Positions 31,799 to 40,263 of a stretch of 40,841 nt of DNA are shown in pieces. The notes beneath the pieces are model-generated. The model had not been told where the DNA came from, made no database searches, and saw nothing but the letters and a program-made list of their open reading frames with translations. This DNA comes from CAYXVU01 sp964468725 (lineage in GTDB: Bacteria; Acidobacteriota; Blastocatellia; UBA7656), in NCBI GenBank assembly GCA_964468725.1, contig CAYXVU010000021.1, positions 1-40,841 of the forward strand, in the 5' to 3' direction. The translations under genes and the position numbers were made by a program. Numbering within the stretch: the first letter of the stretch is position 1; the number at the start of each line of letters is the position of its first letter.

Positions 31799-33547
31799 AT
31801 GCCAAAACCATTTGCTCTTCTGCTTTGTCTTCTCTTGTGGTTGCCTGTCGTCAGGCTTCCTCTTCCTCTCATTGCAGCAAAGCCCTTGGCCTTCGCTGAG
31901 CGGATGTCGAACGCCGAAGTACCAGACCCCGGAATGACGGGCCCGCTTGCGGTTTCACATGCCGAATACGATTATGGGGATACGGCTTTCGCGCCGCCTT
32001 CAACGGGTAAGCTTATTGAATTGCGTGGCAATGTTCATTATCCAACAGCCTTATTGGAAGGGCCGTTTCCGCTCGTCGTCATTATGCATGGCGTACACAC
32101 GATTTGTTATAAAAAACGGAAAGCTACGGTAGATGTTTGGCCATGCAAAAAGAAGTTTCGCCCTTTTCCTAACTATCAAGGATATAATTACCTCGCAGAA
32201 AAGCTAGCTAGCCATGGCTTCATCGTCGCTTCCATCAGTGCCAACGGACTATTAGCGCCGGGAAATAGCGATGAGAATGACCGCGCATGGGCGGAACTGG
32301 TTCATCAACACCTCGCCTTATGGCAGGAATTCAACACCGCTGGAAAAGCCCCCTTCGATCAACTCTTTGTCGGTCATGTGGATATGAGCCGGATTGGCAC
32401 GATGGGGCACTCATTCGGCGGCGAAAACGCGATCAAGCATGCTTTGTTTAATAAAGAACTTGGCTCTCCCTACAATATCAAAGCGGTATTGGCTCTCGCC
32501 CCTTCGAATCGTGTCCGCCAGGTACTCAATCATATTCCCCTCGCCGTACTGCTCGCTTATTGCGATGGCGATACCGGGTTGATCGGGGTGCAATACTTCG
32601 ATGATGCGCGCTATAGCCTGCCCGCCGACCCGGCGCCCAAACATACGGTCTTGATCCATGGCGGCAATCACGGGAGTTTCAATACGGTCTGGACGCCGGG
32701 GCTGTTTCCAGTAGCAACGCTCAATGATGGGGCAGATTGCGATCAGTCCAACGAGAGCCGTCGCCTGCTGCCGGAGCAACAACGCGCCGCGACCATTGCC
32801 TATACCGTAGCGTTCTTTCGCCTCTATCTGAAAAATGAGACACAATTTTTACCTCTCCTGAGCGGAGCCGCGCCGCCTCCAACTTCGGCGCTCACCGACA
32901 AAATCTTCGTCACCTATCACCCGCCCGACGATCCGAACTTGAGACTGGATGTGAACCGGCTGGCTACGGAATCGAGCCTCGTCGCCAATACGCTTGGCGG
33001 CGCAGTCACCCATTCAGAACTCAGTGATTACGGCATTTGCGGCGGAGAAGGCCATTGTTTACCCGGCAACCCGTTTTATCAAGAGCCGCACACCTTACTC
33101 TTGCCGATATCGCCAGTCAAACCGAGACTCACTCAGTTGCGTTTGGCTTGGTCGTCACTGTCGGCGTTTTACCAAAATGATTTACCCAACGATTACCGCG
33201 ATGTCTCTCGGTTTGAAGCTCTTCAATTTCGCGTCGGCGTCAATTTTTCAGATAATCGAAATCTTGCTCAACAAGCGCAGGATTTCACGGTAGAACTAAC
33301 CGATGGCAGGGGAATCAGTGCTTCTGTGCGAGTCAGCGAAGTCTCCAAATCGCTCTACTACCCGCCGGGGCTACATCTGAGTGATTCGCTGCCACGCCTC
33401 ACCCTCAACGGGGTTCGCATTCCGTTATCTGTTTTTACAGGAGTAGCTTTGCAGGACATTCGTAGCGTTCGTTTCAAATTTGATCAGACGCAGAGCGGTG
33501 CATTACTTCTCGCCGATTTGGCGTTTGTCGCAACGCCGAAAAGCTGA
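31799..33547 (+). CDS. Exported alpha/beta hydrolase (serine esterase-like) with C-terminal beta domain
   Basis: A 582-residue protein with a hydrophobic signal sequence (1-27). The catalytic domain shows the oxyanion loop IMHGVH (95-100), nucleophile elbow GHSFGG with Ser205, an acid candidate Asp256 or Asp258 (AYCDGDTG), and His291 in HGGNHGSFNT, an arrangement like secreted cutinase or PET-hydrolase-type esterases. Residues about 370-582 form a beta-rich accessory region, possibly substrate or surface binding. An ester or polyester substrate is inferred only. The ATG is preceded by GGAACGAT. The gene stands alone and its end faces argB 24 bp away. Confidence 0.86.
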   Translation: MPKPFALLLCLLLWLPVVRLPLPLIAAKPLAFAERMSNAEVPDPGMTGPLAVSHAEYDYGDTAFAPPSTGKLIELRGNVHYPTALLEGPFPLVVIMHGVHTICYKKRKATVDVWPCKKKFRPFPNYQGYNYLAEKLASHGFIVASISANGLLAPGNSDENDRAWAELVHQHLALWQEFNTAGKAPFDQLFVGHVDMSRIGTMGHSFGGENAIKHALFNKELGSPYNIKAVLALAPSNRVRQVLNHIPLAVLLAYCDGDTGLIGVQYFDDARYSLPADPAPKHTVLIHGGNHGSFNTVWTPGLFPVATLNDGADCDQSNESRRLLPEQQRAATIAYTVAFFRLYLKNETQFLPLLSGAAPPPTSALTDKIFVTYHPPDDPNLRLDVNRLATESSLVANTLGGAVTHSELSDYGICGGEGHCLPGNPFYQEPHTLLLPISPVKPRLTQLRLAWSSLSAFYQNDLPNDYRDVSRFEALQFRVGVNFSDNRNLAQQAQDFTVELTDGRGISASVRVSEVSKSLYYPPGLHLSDSLPRLTLNGVRIPLSVFTGVALQDIRSVRFKFDQTQSGALLLADLAFVATPKS

Positions 33548-33571
33548 TTCGTAGCGACCGAGGCGCTTCCT

Positions 33572-34465
33572 TCACGACGTAATCATCGTGCCCGCGCCTT
33601 CGTCGGTGAAAACTTCGTAGAGCAAGGCGTTGCGCTTCGAACCGTTGATGATGTGGGCGCTGCGAACACCACGACGAATCAGGTGTGCAATGGCGGCAAT
33701 CTTCGGCAACATCCCGGAGGAAACAACCCTTTCGGCAACCAGTCTCTCGGCCTCTTCGACCGTGAGCCGGGAAATCCTTGAACTCACATCCGCACGATCC
33801 CGCAAGATGCCATCTACATCACTCATCAAGATCAACTTTTCAGCTTGCAAATGGACGGCAATCTCTGCAGCAATCGTGTCAGCATTGATGTTGTAGACGT
33901 TTCCCTGTTCGTCTGCACCGAGTGAAGAGATGACCGGAATGTAATCGTTGTCCAACAACAGACGCAGCAAGCGAACATTGATTTCAACAATGTCGCCGAC
34001 GTGCCCGAAGTCAACGGTTTCGACTTCGCCAGTCTCTTGATTGAGAACTTTTTGAATCTCGCGCCGTCGCGCATGCAAAATGTCGCCGTCAATTCCTGAA
34101 AGACCGACCGCCTGCGCCCCCGACTTTCTGAGCGCCGCCAAAATATCCATATTGATCTGCCCTGCAAAGACCATCTTGGCAATCTCTAACGTCTGATCAT
34201 CGGTGACGCGGCGACCATTGACAATCTTCTGGGCAATGCCCAGTCGTTCAGCGATGTGCGTAAGCTGCTTGCCGCCGCCGTGAATCACCGCAATGTGAAT
34301 ACCGACTTGCTCGCATAGCGTGATCTCTTCAGCAAGCGAGTTGAGTTTTTCTTGATTCTCGGTGATCTTGCCCGATAGCTTGACGACGAAAATCTTATTT
34401 TTGAATCGCTGAATGTAGGGCAGCGCTTCGCGCAGTAAATCGAGTCGTTCGTTTATCATCTTCAC
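33572..34465 (-). CDS. argB: Acetylglutamate kinase
   Basis: A 297-residue amino-acid kinase phosphorylating N-acyl-glutamate, the second step of arginine synthesis. Motifs: VKLSGKI (phosphate loop), HGGGKQ (62-67), NGRRVTD (83-89), and INADTIAAEIA near the nucleotide site. The N-terminal segment LREALPYIQRF matches the extra N-helix of arginine-inhibited hexameric enzymes, so feedback inhibition by arginine is likely (inference). Glycine-rich loop 1 reads LSGK rather than the common YGG. The start is GTG at 34465, or ATG at 34459. Last gene of the arg operon, 57 bp after argF'. Confidence 0.95.
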   Translation of the reverse strand: MKMINERLDLLREALPYIQRFKNKIFVVKLSGKITENQEKLNSLAEEITLCEQVGIHIAVIHGGGKQLTHIAERLGIAQKIVNGRRVTDDQTLEIAKMVFAGQINMDILAALRKSGAQAVGLSGIDGDILHARRREIQKVLNQETGEVETVDFGHVGDIVEINVRLLRLLLDNDYIPVISSLGADEQGNVYNINADTIAAEIAVHLQAEKLILMSDVDGILRDRADVSSRISRLTVEEAERLVAERVVSSGMLPKIAAIAHLIRRGVRSAHIINGSKRNALLYEVFTDEGAGTMITS

Positions 34466-34472
34466 TCTTACC

Positions 34473-34528
34473 GAGTGACGACTGGCAAGTGGCTAGCTGT
34501 CCGGCTCGTCACTTGTCACTTGTCACTC
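34473..34528. repeat. Inverted heptad-like repeat between argF' and argB
   Basis: The left arm (34473-34491) begins GAGTGAC and ends CAAGTG. The right arm (34510-34528) is CACTTGTCACTTGTCACTC, a heptad repeat. The outer 7 and inner 6 bases of the arms pair. It overlaps the argF' stop. Confidence 0.6.
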
Positions 34529-35533
34529 CAAAAGAGAGGCGAGCACTGCTTTCTGCACATGCAATCGGTTCTCGGCCTCATCAATCGCCGCGCACTGCTC
34601 GCCATCCAATACGCCATCGGTGACGACAACATTGCGACGCACCGGCAGGCAATGCATGAACCAGCCGCCGTCTGTCGAACTCATAATAGTCTCGTCAATG
34701 CGCCAATCTTTGTACGCCTGACGAGTTTGGACATCAGCTTCGGCACGGCCATAAAACGATTTGCCCCCCCAACTTTTGGCGTAAATGATGCGCGCTCCGG
34801 CGCAAGCCTCCCGCTGATTGCGAGCCATCTGCACCCGCCCGCCGTTCGCTTCCGATGCAGAATAAATCTCGGCCATCGCTTCATCGCCGAGATCGTATTC
34901 GGGCGGGCAAGCAATCGTCAGGTCGAGCCCGAACTGTGCGGCGATGAGGGCAAAGGAATTGGGTACTGCCATCGGCAATGGTTTCGGATGATAAGCCCAC
35001 GACAAGACAACGCGCTCGCCGTTCAAGGCTCCCAACTTCTCACGAATCGTCAGGATGTCGGCGAGAGCTTGAAAGGGATGGTGCCGAGAGGATTCCAAAT
35101 TGACCACCGGCACATTGCTATGCTCTGCAAACCCGCGCACGACGCGGTCTGCCGTGTCGAAGTCATAATCGAGCATTTCAGGAAAAGCGCGCACCCCGAT
35201 GGCGACGACATAACGGGACAACACGCGCGCTGCTTCTTTGATGTGTTCGGTCTTATCGCCGTCCATCACCACTCCCTCGCGGTGTTCCAGACTCCATGTC
35301 CCTTTGCCAACATCGAGGGTGACGGCATTGCCGCCCAACTCGTAAACCGCGATTTCCATCGAAGCCCGCGTGCGCAGCGACGGATTGAAAAAGACCAGCG
35401 CGACACTACGACCGGCAAGCGGACGGTCGTGGTAATCGCCCGCTTTCATACGCGCTGCCAAATCAATCAGCCCGGTCAGTTCCAACCGCGTGAAATCACC
35501 CGTGCTTAAAAAATCTCTGCCCTGCAAGTTCAT
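34523..35533 (-). CDS. argF': N-acylornithine carbamoyltransferase (acetyl- or succinyl-ornithine)
   Basis: A 336-residue enzyme of the acylornithine branch of the transcarbamylase family, not classical ArgF. Supporting features: FFNPSLRTRASME carbamoyl-phosphate site (48-60), MDGDKTEHIKEAARVLSRY, IGVRAFPEM, the proline-rich loop YHPKPLPMA, HCLPVRRN (294-301) and the conserved C-terminus AIDEAENRLHVQKA. It would carbamoylate N-acetyl- or N-succinyl-ornithine to the acylcitrulline. The residue after MDGDK is Thr95, where as I recall acetyl enzymes have Glu and succinyl enzymes Pro; at position 303 Val replaces the Lys of the Xanthomonas enzyme. I prefer the ATG at 35533, 7 bp after argD; the frame opens further upstream to 35587 inside argD. 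Confidence 0.92.
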   Translation of the reverse strand: MNLQGRDFLSTGDFTRLELTGLIDLAARMKAGDYHDRPLAGRSVALVFFNPSLRTRASMEIAVYELGGNAVTLDVGKGTWSLEHREGVVMDGDKTEHIKEAARVLSRYVVAIGVRAFPEMLDYDFDTADRVVRGFAEHSNVPVVNLESSRHHPFQALADILTIREKLGALNGERVVLSWAYHPKPLPMAVPNSFALIAAQFGLDLTIACPPEYDLGDEAMAEIYSASEANGGRVQMARNQREACAGARIIYAKSWGGKSFYGRAEADVQTRQAYKDWRIDETIMSSTDGGWFMHCLPVRRNVVVTDGVLDGEQCAAIDEAENRLHVQKAVLASLLE

Positions 35534-35540
35534 GACTATC

Positions 35541-36704
35541 TCACTTCTGCAAATGCAAATTCGAAAGGGTTTCGATAAATCGGTCAATCTCCGGCTTACG
35601 CAGCGTCAGCGGCGGCAACAAGCGCAACACCTGCGGATCATCTGCCAACCCGGTGATGATTTTGTGATCGAGCAACCCCTGCTGATAGAGCTTTGCTGCA
35701 CTCTCTTTGAACCGGATGCCGATCAGATACCCCATGCCGCCGAAGGCTTCGACGCACGGCACTGCGCGCAATCGAGCAAAGAGGTACTCCGAACTCTCGC
35801 GCACGTTTTCAAGAAGTTCCTCTTCGCGGATCACATCAAGCGTGGCTTCGAGAGCCGCGCACGCCAACGGCCCGCCGCCGAAGGTCGTTCCCAAATCGCC
35901 GGTTTTGATCTCTGCGGCAATCTCATCAGTCATCAACACTGCACCCATCGGCACGCCACTGGCAATCGCCTTCGCCAACGTCACCATATCCGGCACAACA
36001 TCGTAGTAACCCGCGAAGAAGTATTCGCCCGTGCGCCCGATGCCGGTCTGCACTTCGTCATAGATCAACATGGCTCCTCGTTCATCGCACAACTGCCGCA
36101 ACGCACGAAAGAACTCCGGGGGTGCCATGCGAACTCCGCCCATAGATTGAATCGGCTCCAAAATCACGCCTGCCGTGTCTTCGTCAATCATCGTCTCGAT
36201 CATATCGAGGTCGCCGAACGGCGCATACACATGCCCTTCCAGAAGCGGCGCAACCCCGGCGCGATATTTTTCCAACCCGGTCGCCGAAAGCGAACCAGGC
36301 GTGCGCCCATGAAAGCCGCCCTCAAACGAAACCATCTTCGCCCGCCCGGTCAATTTGCGAGCGATCTTCATCGCGTTTTCGTTGGCCTCTGTGCCCGAAT
36401 TGACGAAGAAGACTTTGCCAAGCGGCGGCGGCGCAACCTCGATGAGGCGCGCCGCCGCGCGGGCGCGCACATCGTTATAGACCAGATTGGAATAGAAGAT
36501 CAGCCGTCCCGCCTGTTCGGCGATAGCCTTGACGATGCGCGGGTGCGAATGTCCAGTGGCAACGACAGCGTGACCGCCATACAGATCAAGGTAACGTTCG
36601 CCCTCACTCGTATAAACCCAAACGTCTTCGCCACGTTCAATGACGAACGGAAATTTTTTATAGGTTGCGACCTGATACTGCTCTTCGATGTCAATCAAGT
36701 TCAT
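35541..36704 (-). CDS. argD: Acetylornithine aminotransferase
   Basis: A 387-residue class-III PLP aminotransferase converting N-acyl-glutamate semialdehyde to N-acylornithine with glutamate. Motifs: VNSGTEANENA (101-111), FEGGFHGRT, DEVQTGIGRTG (216-226), and Lys245 in VTLAKAIASGVPMGA as the PLP lysine. The gene lies 7 bp before argF' on the transcript. Could accept acetyl or succinyl substrates, to match the neighbouring carbamoyltransferase. The ATG start matches family length. Confidence 0.96.
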   Translation of the reverse strand: MNLIDIEEQYQVATYKKFPFVIERGEDVWVYTSEGERYLDLYGGHAVVATGHSHPRIVKAIAEQAGRLIFYSNLVYNDVRARAAARLIEVAPPPLGKVFFVNSGTEANENAMKIARKLTGRAKMVSFEGGFHGRTPGSLSATGLEKYRAGVAPLLEGHVYAPFGDLDMIETMIDEDTAGVILEPIQSMGGVRMAPPEFFRALRQLCDERGAMLIYDEVQTGIGRTGEYFFAGYYDVVPDMVTLAKAIASGVPMGAVLMTDEIAAEIKTGDLGTTFGGGPLACAALEATLDVIREEELLENVRESSEYLFARLRAVPCVEAFGGMGYLIGIRFKESAAKLYQQGLLDHKIITGLADDPQVLRLLPPLTLRKPEIDRFIETLSNLHLQK

Positions 36705-36726
36705 AGTTGTCAGGATGTCAGTTGAT

Positions 36727-36830
36727 GGTTGTCGGCGGTCAGTTGCCGGTTAATCCATCTCTTCGATTGTCACTTCCAAAAACAACTTGCCAAATGACAA
36801 TCGGAAACCGACAACTGACAACCGACAACC
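36727..36830. repeat. Large inverted repeat between argC and argD
   Basis: Left arm 36727-36751 and right arm 36806-36830 are 25 nt each and complementary at 22 positions, separated by 54 nt. Both consist of GTTGTCGG/GTCAGTTG-type heptads. The arm nearest argC begins 4 nt after its stop, so the arg mRNA would carry a long hairpin. No T run follows. Confidence 0.75.
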
Positions 36831-36834
36831 CTTC

Positions 36835-37866
36835 TTAGGGATTGGTTCCGGCGATCACGAGTCCGGTGCGTTCCTCAATGCCGAACATGAGATTCATATT
36901 TTGAACTGCCTGACCCGCTGCGCCTTTAACTAAGTTATCAAGAGCGACGAAGAGAACGACGGTGTCGCCATTCGCCGCCCATCCGAGGTCTACGAAATTG
37001 GTGTTCTTCACCCAATTGATGTCGGGCGACCCGTCAACCAATCGAATGAAAAACTCGCTGCCGTAATACTCGTCAAGCAGGTTGCCGACTTCCTCGCGGC
37101 CCATCGGTTTGCGCGTCGTCAGGTAGATCGAGCCGAAGATGCCGCGAACGGCTGGCAACGAATGCGTCTGCATGACAAGGCTGCTGTCTGCTTGCCATTC
37201 GGGATTGATTGCCGTGAGCATCTGTTCAATCTCCGGCTGATGCTGATGGTCTAACAGTTTGTAAGCATAAAAACTATTGGCACGTTTCGGATGGTGCGTA
37301 CCGGCGGCGGCTTTCGCGCCGGAACCCGATGAGCCGGTCTTCATATCGGCGACGATCTTTCCGGTCACCAACTCCGCAGCAATGAACGGATATAGCCCCA
37401 ATTCAAGCGCCGTTGCGAAACAGCCGGGGTTGGCAATCCGCGAAGCCCTCCGAATCGCGTTGCGATTGACTTCAGTGAGGCCATAAACAAACTCGCATTG
37501 TGCGCTCATTGCCGCGTGCTCGCGCCCATAAGCCCGTTTGAAGATGTCGGCGTCGCGCAAGCGAAAGTCGCCCGACAAATCAATCACCTTTGTCGGCTGT
37601 GGCACTTGCGGCACAACCTCCATCGCCTGTCCATGTGGCAAAGCGAGAAAGACGCAATCCACCGCGCCGAAATCCTGTGCTTCGTTACTTGCCGAAAAGA
37701 TCAAATCCGTCAGCTTCGCCAGATTCGGATGCACCGCATCAACCCGCTTGCCTGCGTGTTCATTGGCTGTCACCCATTCGATTTGCGCGTTCGGATGAAA
37801 GAGCAAGAGTCGAAGCAACTCGCTGCCGCCGTACCCGGAACCGCCGAGAATGCCTACTTTGACCAC
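36835..37866 (-). CDS. argC: N-acetyl-gamma-glutamyl-phosphate reductase
   Basis: A 343-residue NADPH-dependent reductase, third step of the pathway, acting on the ArgB product. GGSGYGG (8-14) is the nucleotide loop, Cys149 in ANPGCFATA the catalytic cysteine, with GSSGSGAKAAAGTHHPKR downstream. The GTG start (37866) has AGAGGG seven nt upstream and overlaps the preceding P-loop gene by 13 bp, so the two are coupled. Identification is firm. Confidence 0.96.
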   Translation of the reverse strand: MVKVGILGGSGYGGSELLRLLLFHPNAQIEWVTANEHAGKRVDAVHPNLAKLTDLIFSASNEAQDFGAVDCVFLALPHGQAMEVVPQVPQPTKVIDLSGDFRLRDADIFKRAYGREHAAMSAQCEFVYGLTEVNRNAIRRASRIANPGCFATALELGLYPFIAAELVTGKIVADMKTGSSGSGAKAAAGTHHPKRANSFYAYKLLDHQHQPEIEQMLTAINPEWQADSSLVMQTHSLPAVRGIFGSIYLTTRKPMGREEVGNLLDEYYGSEFFIRLVDGSPDINWVKNTNFVDLGWAANGDTVVLFVALDNLVKGAAGQAVQNMNLMFGIEERTGLVIAGTNP

Positions 37867-38951
37867 TGCTCTACCCTCTCTTTGACGAGCATCGCCAGTT
37901 GCTCGCTTTCGCGCAGTGCATTGGCAGCAGGGATGCCAAACTCTTGTTGAATATAGTCTGCGCCCATTTGCGAATCGGTGACGGCTCCCGAAATCACATC
38001 AATGTGCACGCCGCGTTTGGCCAGTAATTCGCGTCCGCCCCAGGCGCCGACAAAATCGCTTGCACAAAATACCAATGCGGCAGTTGCGTGCATCAACTCA
38101 TCATCGTGGAAGATGCTATCAACACCATAGCCGCCTAAAATGCCGTCACCCAATTCGATGACGATGCAGTCCGGCATCGTCTCTGCCAACTTCGAAATGA
38201 TGCCTTTTGCCATCGGCGCAAGGTCATCGAGTTTGACCGTCGAAGGCAAACCGCAATCGAGAAAACTCATCGTTTGCGTCGCCCCGTGATCTTTCATATT
38301 CAAGGTGTCGCGCAGACAAGCAACGCCGGATAGCTTCGCCGCCGCAACCTCTAGTCCGGCGCGCGTCAGATGCTTGATAATCTCCGTTGCCGCGTAAGTC
38401 TTACCGGAGTTCATACAGGTTCCCGCAACCAACACCAGCGGCACAGCCGTTGTCAGCCTGCTTTGCGCCGCCACTGCACCCTCGGCGATATTGAGGATGC
38501 GACCATCCCGCACCGGCTGGCCGATGACTTCGACTTCGATGGCATTGCTGAAGCTGTGATGATGGCCTAAACATTTACCGACCAAACCGCCCAGATTGAG
38601 CAAGTGCAGGCGGTCGCCAGGGTTGATCGTCTCCGGCACATCGCCGACGAACCCTTTGAGCGCGCGCCGATAGCCGAGCACTCCGGCTATAACATCGCCG
38701 GGGTTGACCTTTGCCATACGCCCGGTCTCCAGCTCCAACGTGTTGTAGGTCGCGTTATCGGTCAACGCGCGCACGATGACGACATGGCCTTCGCGGGCTT
38801 CGCAAGCAGTGGTAATCGCCAATTCGTGCGACAGCCCGAGGTTGATAGTTGCCGAAGCAATCTTATCTACACGCGCGAGGCGTATGGTCTCTTCGGGGAT
38901 CGTAAAACTCTGCGGTGCTGCCTTCATCTCTTTTGCCATTTCCATCATCAT
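37854..38951 (-). CDS. BioD-like P-loop (SIMIBI-type) protein of unknown function in the arg operon
   Basis: A 365-residue protein. Residues about 15-150 are beta-rich (VDKIASATINLGLSHELAIT, GDRLHLLNLGGLVGK), resembling a small barrel. Residues about 170-360 are a P-loop domain: LVAGTCMNSGKTYAA (174-188), whose G-x5-GKT spacing resembles dethiobiotin synthetase and DUF1611 (GTDT..GKT), and VIELGDGILGGYG, placed like a second acidic/glycine motif. No standard arginine enzyme has this fold. It overlaps argC by 13 bp and follows argG by 84 bp, so it is co-transcribed. I chose the first ATG of MMMEM, with AAGGAG four nt upstream; an in-frame GTG at 38993 is the alternative. Confidence 0.83.
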   Translation of the reverse strand: MMMEMAKEMKAAPQSFTIPEETIRLARVDKIASATINLGLSHELAITTACEAREGHVVIVRALTDNATYNTLELETGRMAKVNPGDVIAGVLGYRRALKGFVGDVPETINPGDRLHLLNLGGLVGKCLGHHHSFSNAIEVEVIGQPVRDGRILNIAEGAVAAQSRLTTAVPLVLVAGTCMNSGKTYAATEIIKHLTRAGLEVAAAKLSGVACLRDTLNMKDHGATQTMSFLDCGLPSTVKLDDLAPMAKGIISKLAETMPDCIVIELGDGILGGYGVDSIFHDDELMHATAALVFCASDFVGAWGGRELLAKRGVHIDVISGAVTDSQMGADYIQQEFGIPAANALRESEQLAMLVKERVEQWSK

Positions 38952-39035
38952 CCTTCTCCTTCCGTTCAACCCAATCTTGTCGGCCAAACTCACTGCCCTC
39001 TGCGAAGGTGCAATGATCGCCTCATCCGCTGACAG

Positions 39036-40238
39036 TCAATCGGTCACCGCCAGTCGTCGCAAGCGCAACCGTAACGCATTTAACTTGATGAAGCCTTCGG
39101 CGTCGCGTTGGTTATAAACAGCGTCGCGTTCAAAGGTAGCAAAGGCTTCGGAGTAGAGGGAGTAGGGCGACCGGCGACCAACAACCGTGCAGTTCCCTTT
39201 ATACAGTTTCAGTCGCGCAGTGCCGGTTACGGTCTTCTGCGTCTCGTCGAGCAAGGCGCGAATGGCTTCGAATTCCGGCGAATACCAAAATCCGTAATAG
39301 ATCATCTCGGAAATTTTCGGAATGAGCGAATCTCTGAGATGCATCACTTCGCGGTCTATGGTCAACGACTCGACGGCGCGATGTGCCGCCTGCAAGATCG
39401 TTACGCCCGGCGTTTCGTACACGCCGCGAGATTTCATGCCGACAAACCGATTTTCCACCAGATCAATGCGCCCAATACCATGATTGCCGCCGATCTGATT
39501 CAGCCGCGCGATCAGGTTGGCCGGTGAAAGCAGTTCGCCATCAATGGCAACGGGTACGCCGGATTCGAAATCAACTTCGATATAGACCGGCTGGTTCGGA
39601 GCATCTTCGGGGTCGCGGGTGAGAATAAATATCTCTTTCGGCGGCTCAGCCCAGGGGTCTTCGAGGATGCCGCCTTCATAGCTGATGTGCATCAAGTTGC
39701 GATCCATCGAATAGGGCTTCTCTTTGGTTGCTGTGATGGGAATCTGTTGCTCGTCTGCATAAGCGATCAAGTCGGAGCGCGAAGCAAATGTCCATTCGCG
39801 CCAAGGAGCGATCACGCGGATGTTCGGTTCGAGAGCGTAGTAGGTCAGCTCGAAACGCACCTGATCGTTCCCTTTTCCGGTCGCACCATGCGCGACGGCC
39901 TGCGCTCTCTCTTTGTGAGCGATTTCAATCTGCTTTTTGGCGATGAGCGGGCGGGCAAGCGATGTCCCCATCAAATAAATGCCCTCATAGACGGCATTGG
40001 CTTTCAAAGCCGTAAAGACGAAGTCGCGGGCAAACTCTTCGCGCAAGTCTTCGACATAGAGTTTCGATGCGCCAGTGGCCAGCGCCTTCTCTTCCAAACC
40101 GCTGAGTTCTTCGGCTTGTCCCACATCAGCAGCAAAGCAGACGACTTCGCAGCCGTAGGTCTCTTTGAGCCAGCGTAAAATAACCGAGGTGTCGAGTCCG
40201 CCAGAATAGGCAAGAACGACTTTTTCAATCTTCTCCAT
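39036..40238 (-). CDS. argG: Argininosuccinate synthase
   Basis: A 400-residue ATP-dependent ligase joining citrulline and aspartate to argininosuccinate, cytoplasmic. YSGGLDTS (11-18) is the PPi/ATP-binding loop, followed by GQAEELSGLEEKA, GATGKGNDQVRFE and IGRIDLVENRFVGMKSRGVYETPG, all diagnostic. ATG at 40238; GGAGG lies 11 nt upstream, slightly far. It begins 25 bp after argR and is thus in the same transcript. argH, which would complete the step to arginine, is not in the window. Confidence 0.98.
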   Translation of the reverse strand: MEKIEKVVLAYSGGLDTSVILRWLKETYGCEVVCFAADVGQAEELSGLEEKALATGASKLYVEDLREEFARDFVFTALKANAVYEGIYLMGTSLARPLIAKKQIEIAHKERAQAVAHGATGKGNDQVRFELTYYALEPNIRVIAPWREWTFASRSDLIAYADEQQIPITATKEKPYSMDRNLMHISYEGGILEDPWAEPPKEIFILTRDPEDAPNQPVYIEVDFESGVPVAIDGELLSPANLIARLNQIGGNHGIGRIDLVENRFVGMKSRGVYETPGVTILQAAHRAVESLTIDREVMHLRDSLIPKISEMIYYGFWYSPEFEAIRALLDETQKTVTGTARLKLYKGNCTVVGRRSPYSLYSEAFATFERDAVYNQRDAEGFIKLNALRLRLRRLAVTD

Positions 40239-40263
40239 TCGCTAATCCGCCTCCACTATCAAC

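Noticed and set aside
31642..31872. Minus-strand 76-codon frame in the AT-rich spacer
   Set aside because: Crosses the start of the exported hydrolase, lacks a ribosome site and protein-like pattern.
34475..36725. Long plus-strand open frames (344 and 411 codons) opposite argF', argB spacer and argD
   Set aside because: They are antisense to genes with complete catalytic motifs, have no family resemblance and no ribosome sites; GC-rich shadow frames.
36727..36830. CRISPR-like array from the repeated heptads
   Set aside because: Units are 7-8 nt, degenerate and inverted, without regular spacers or cas genes.
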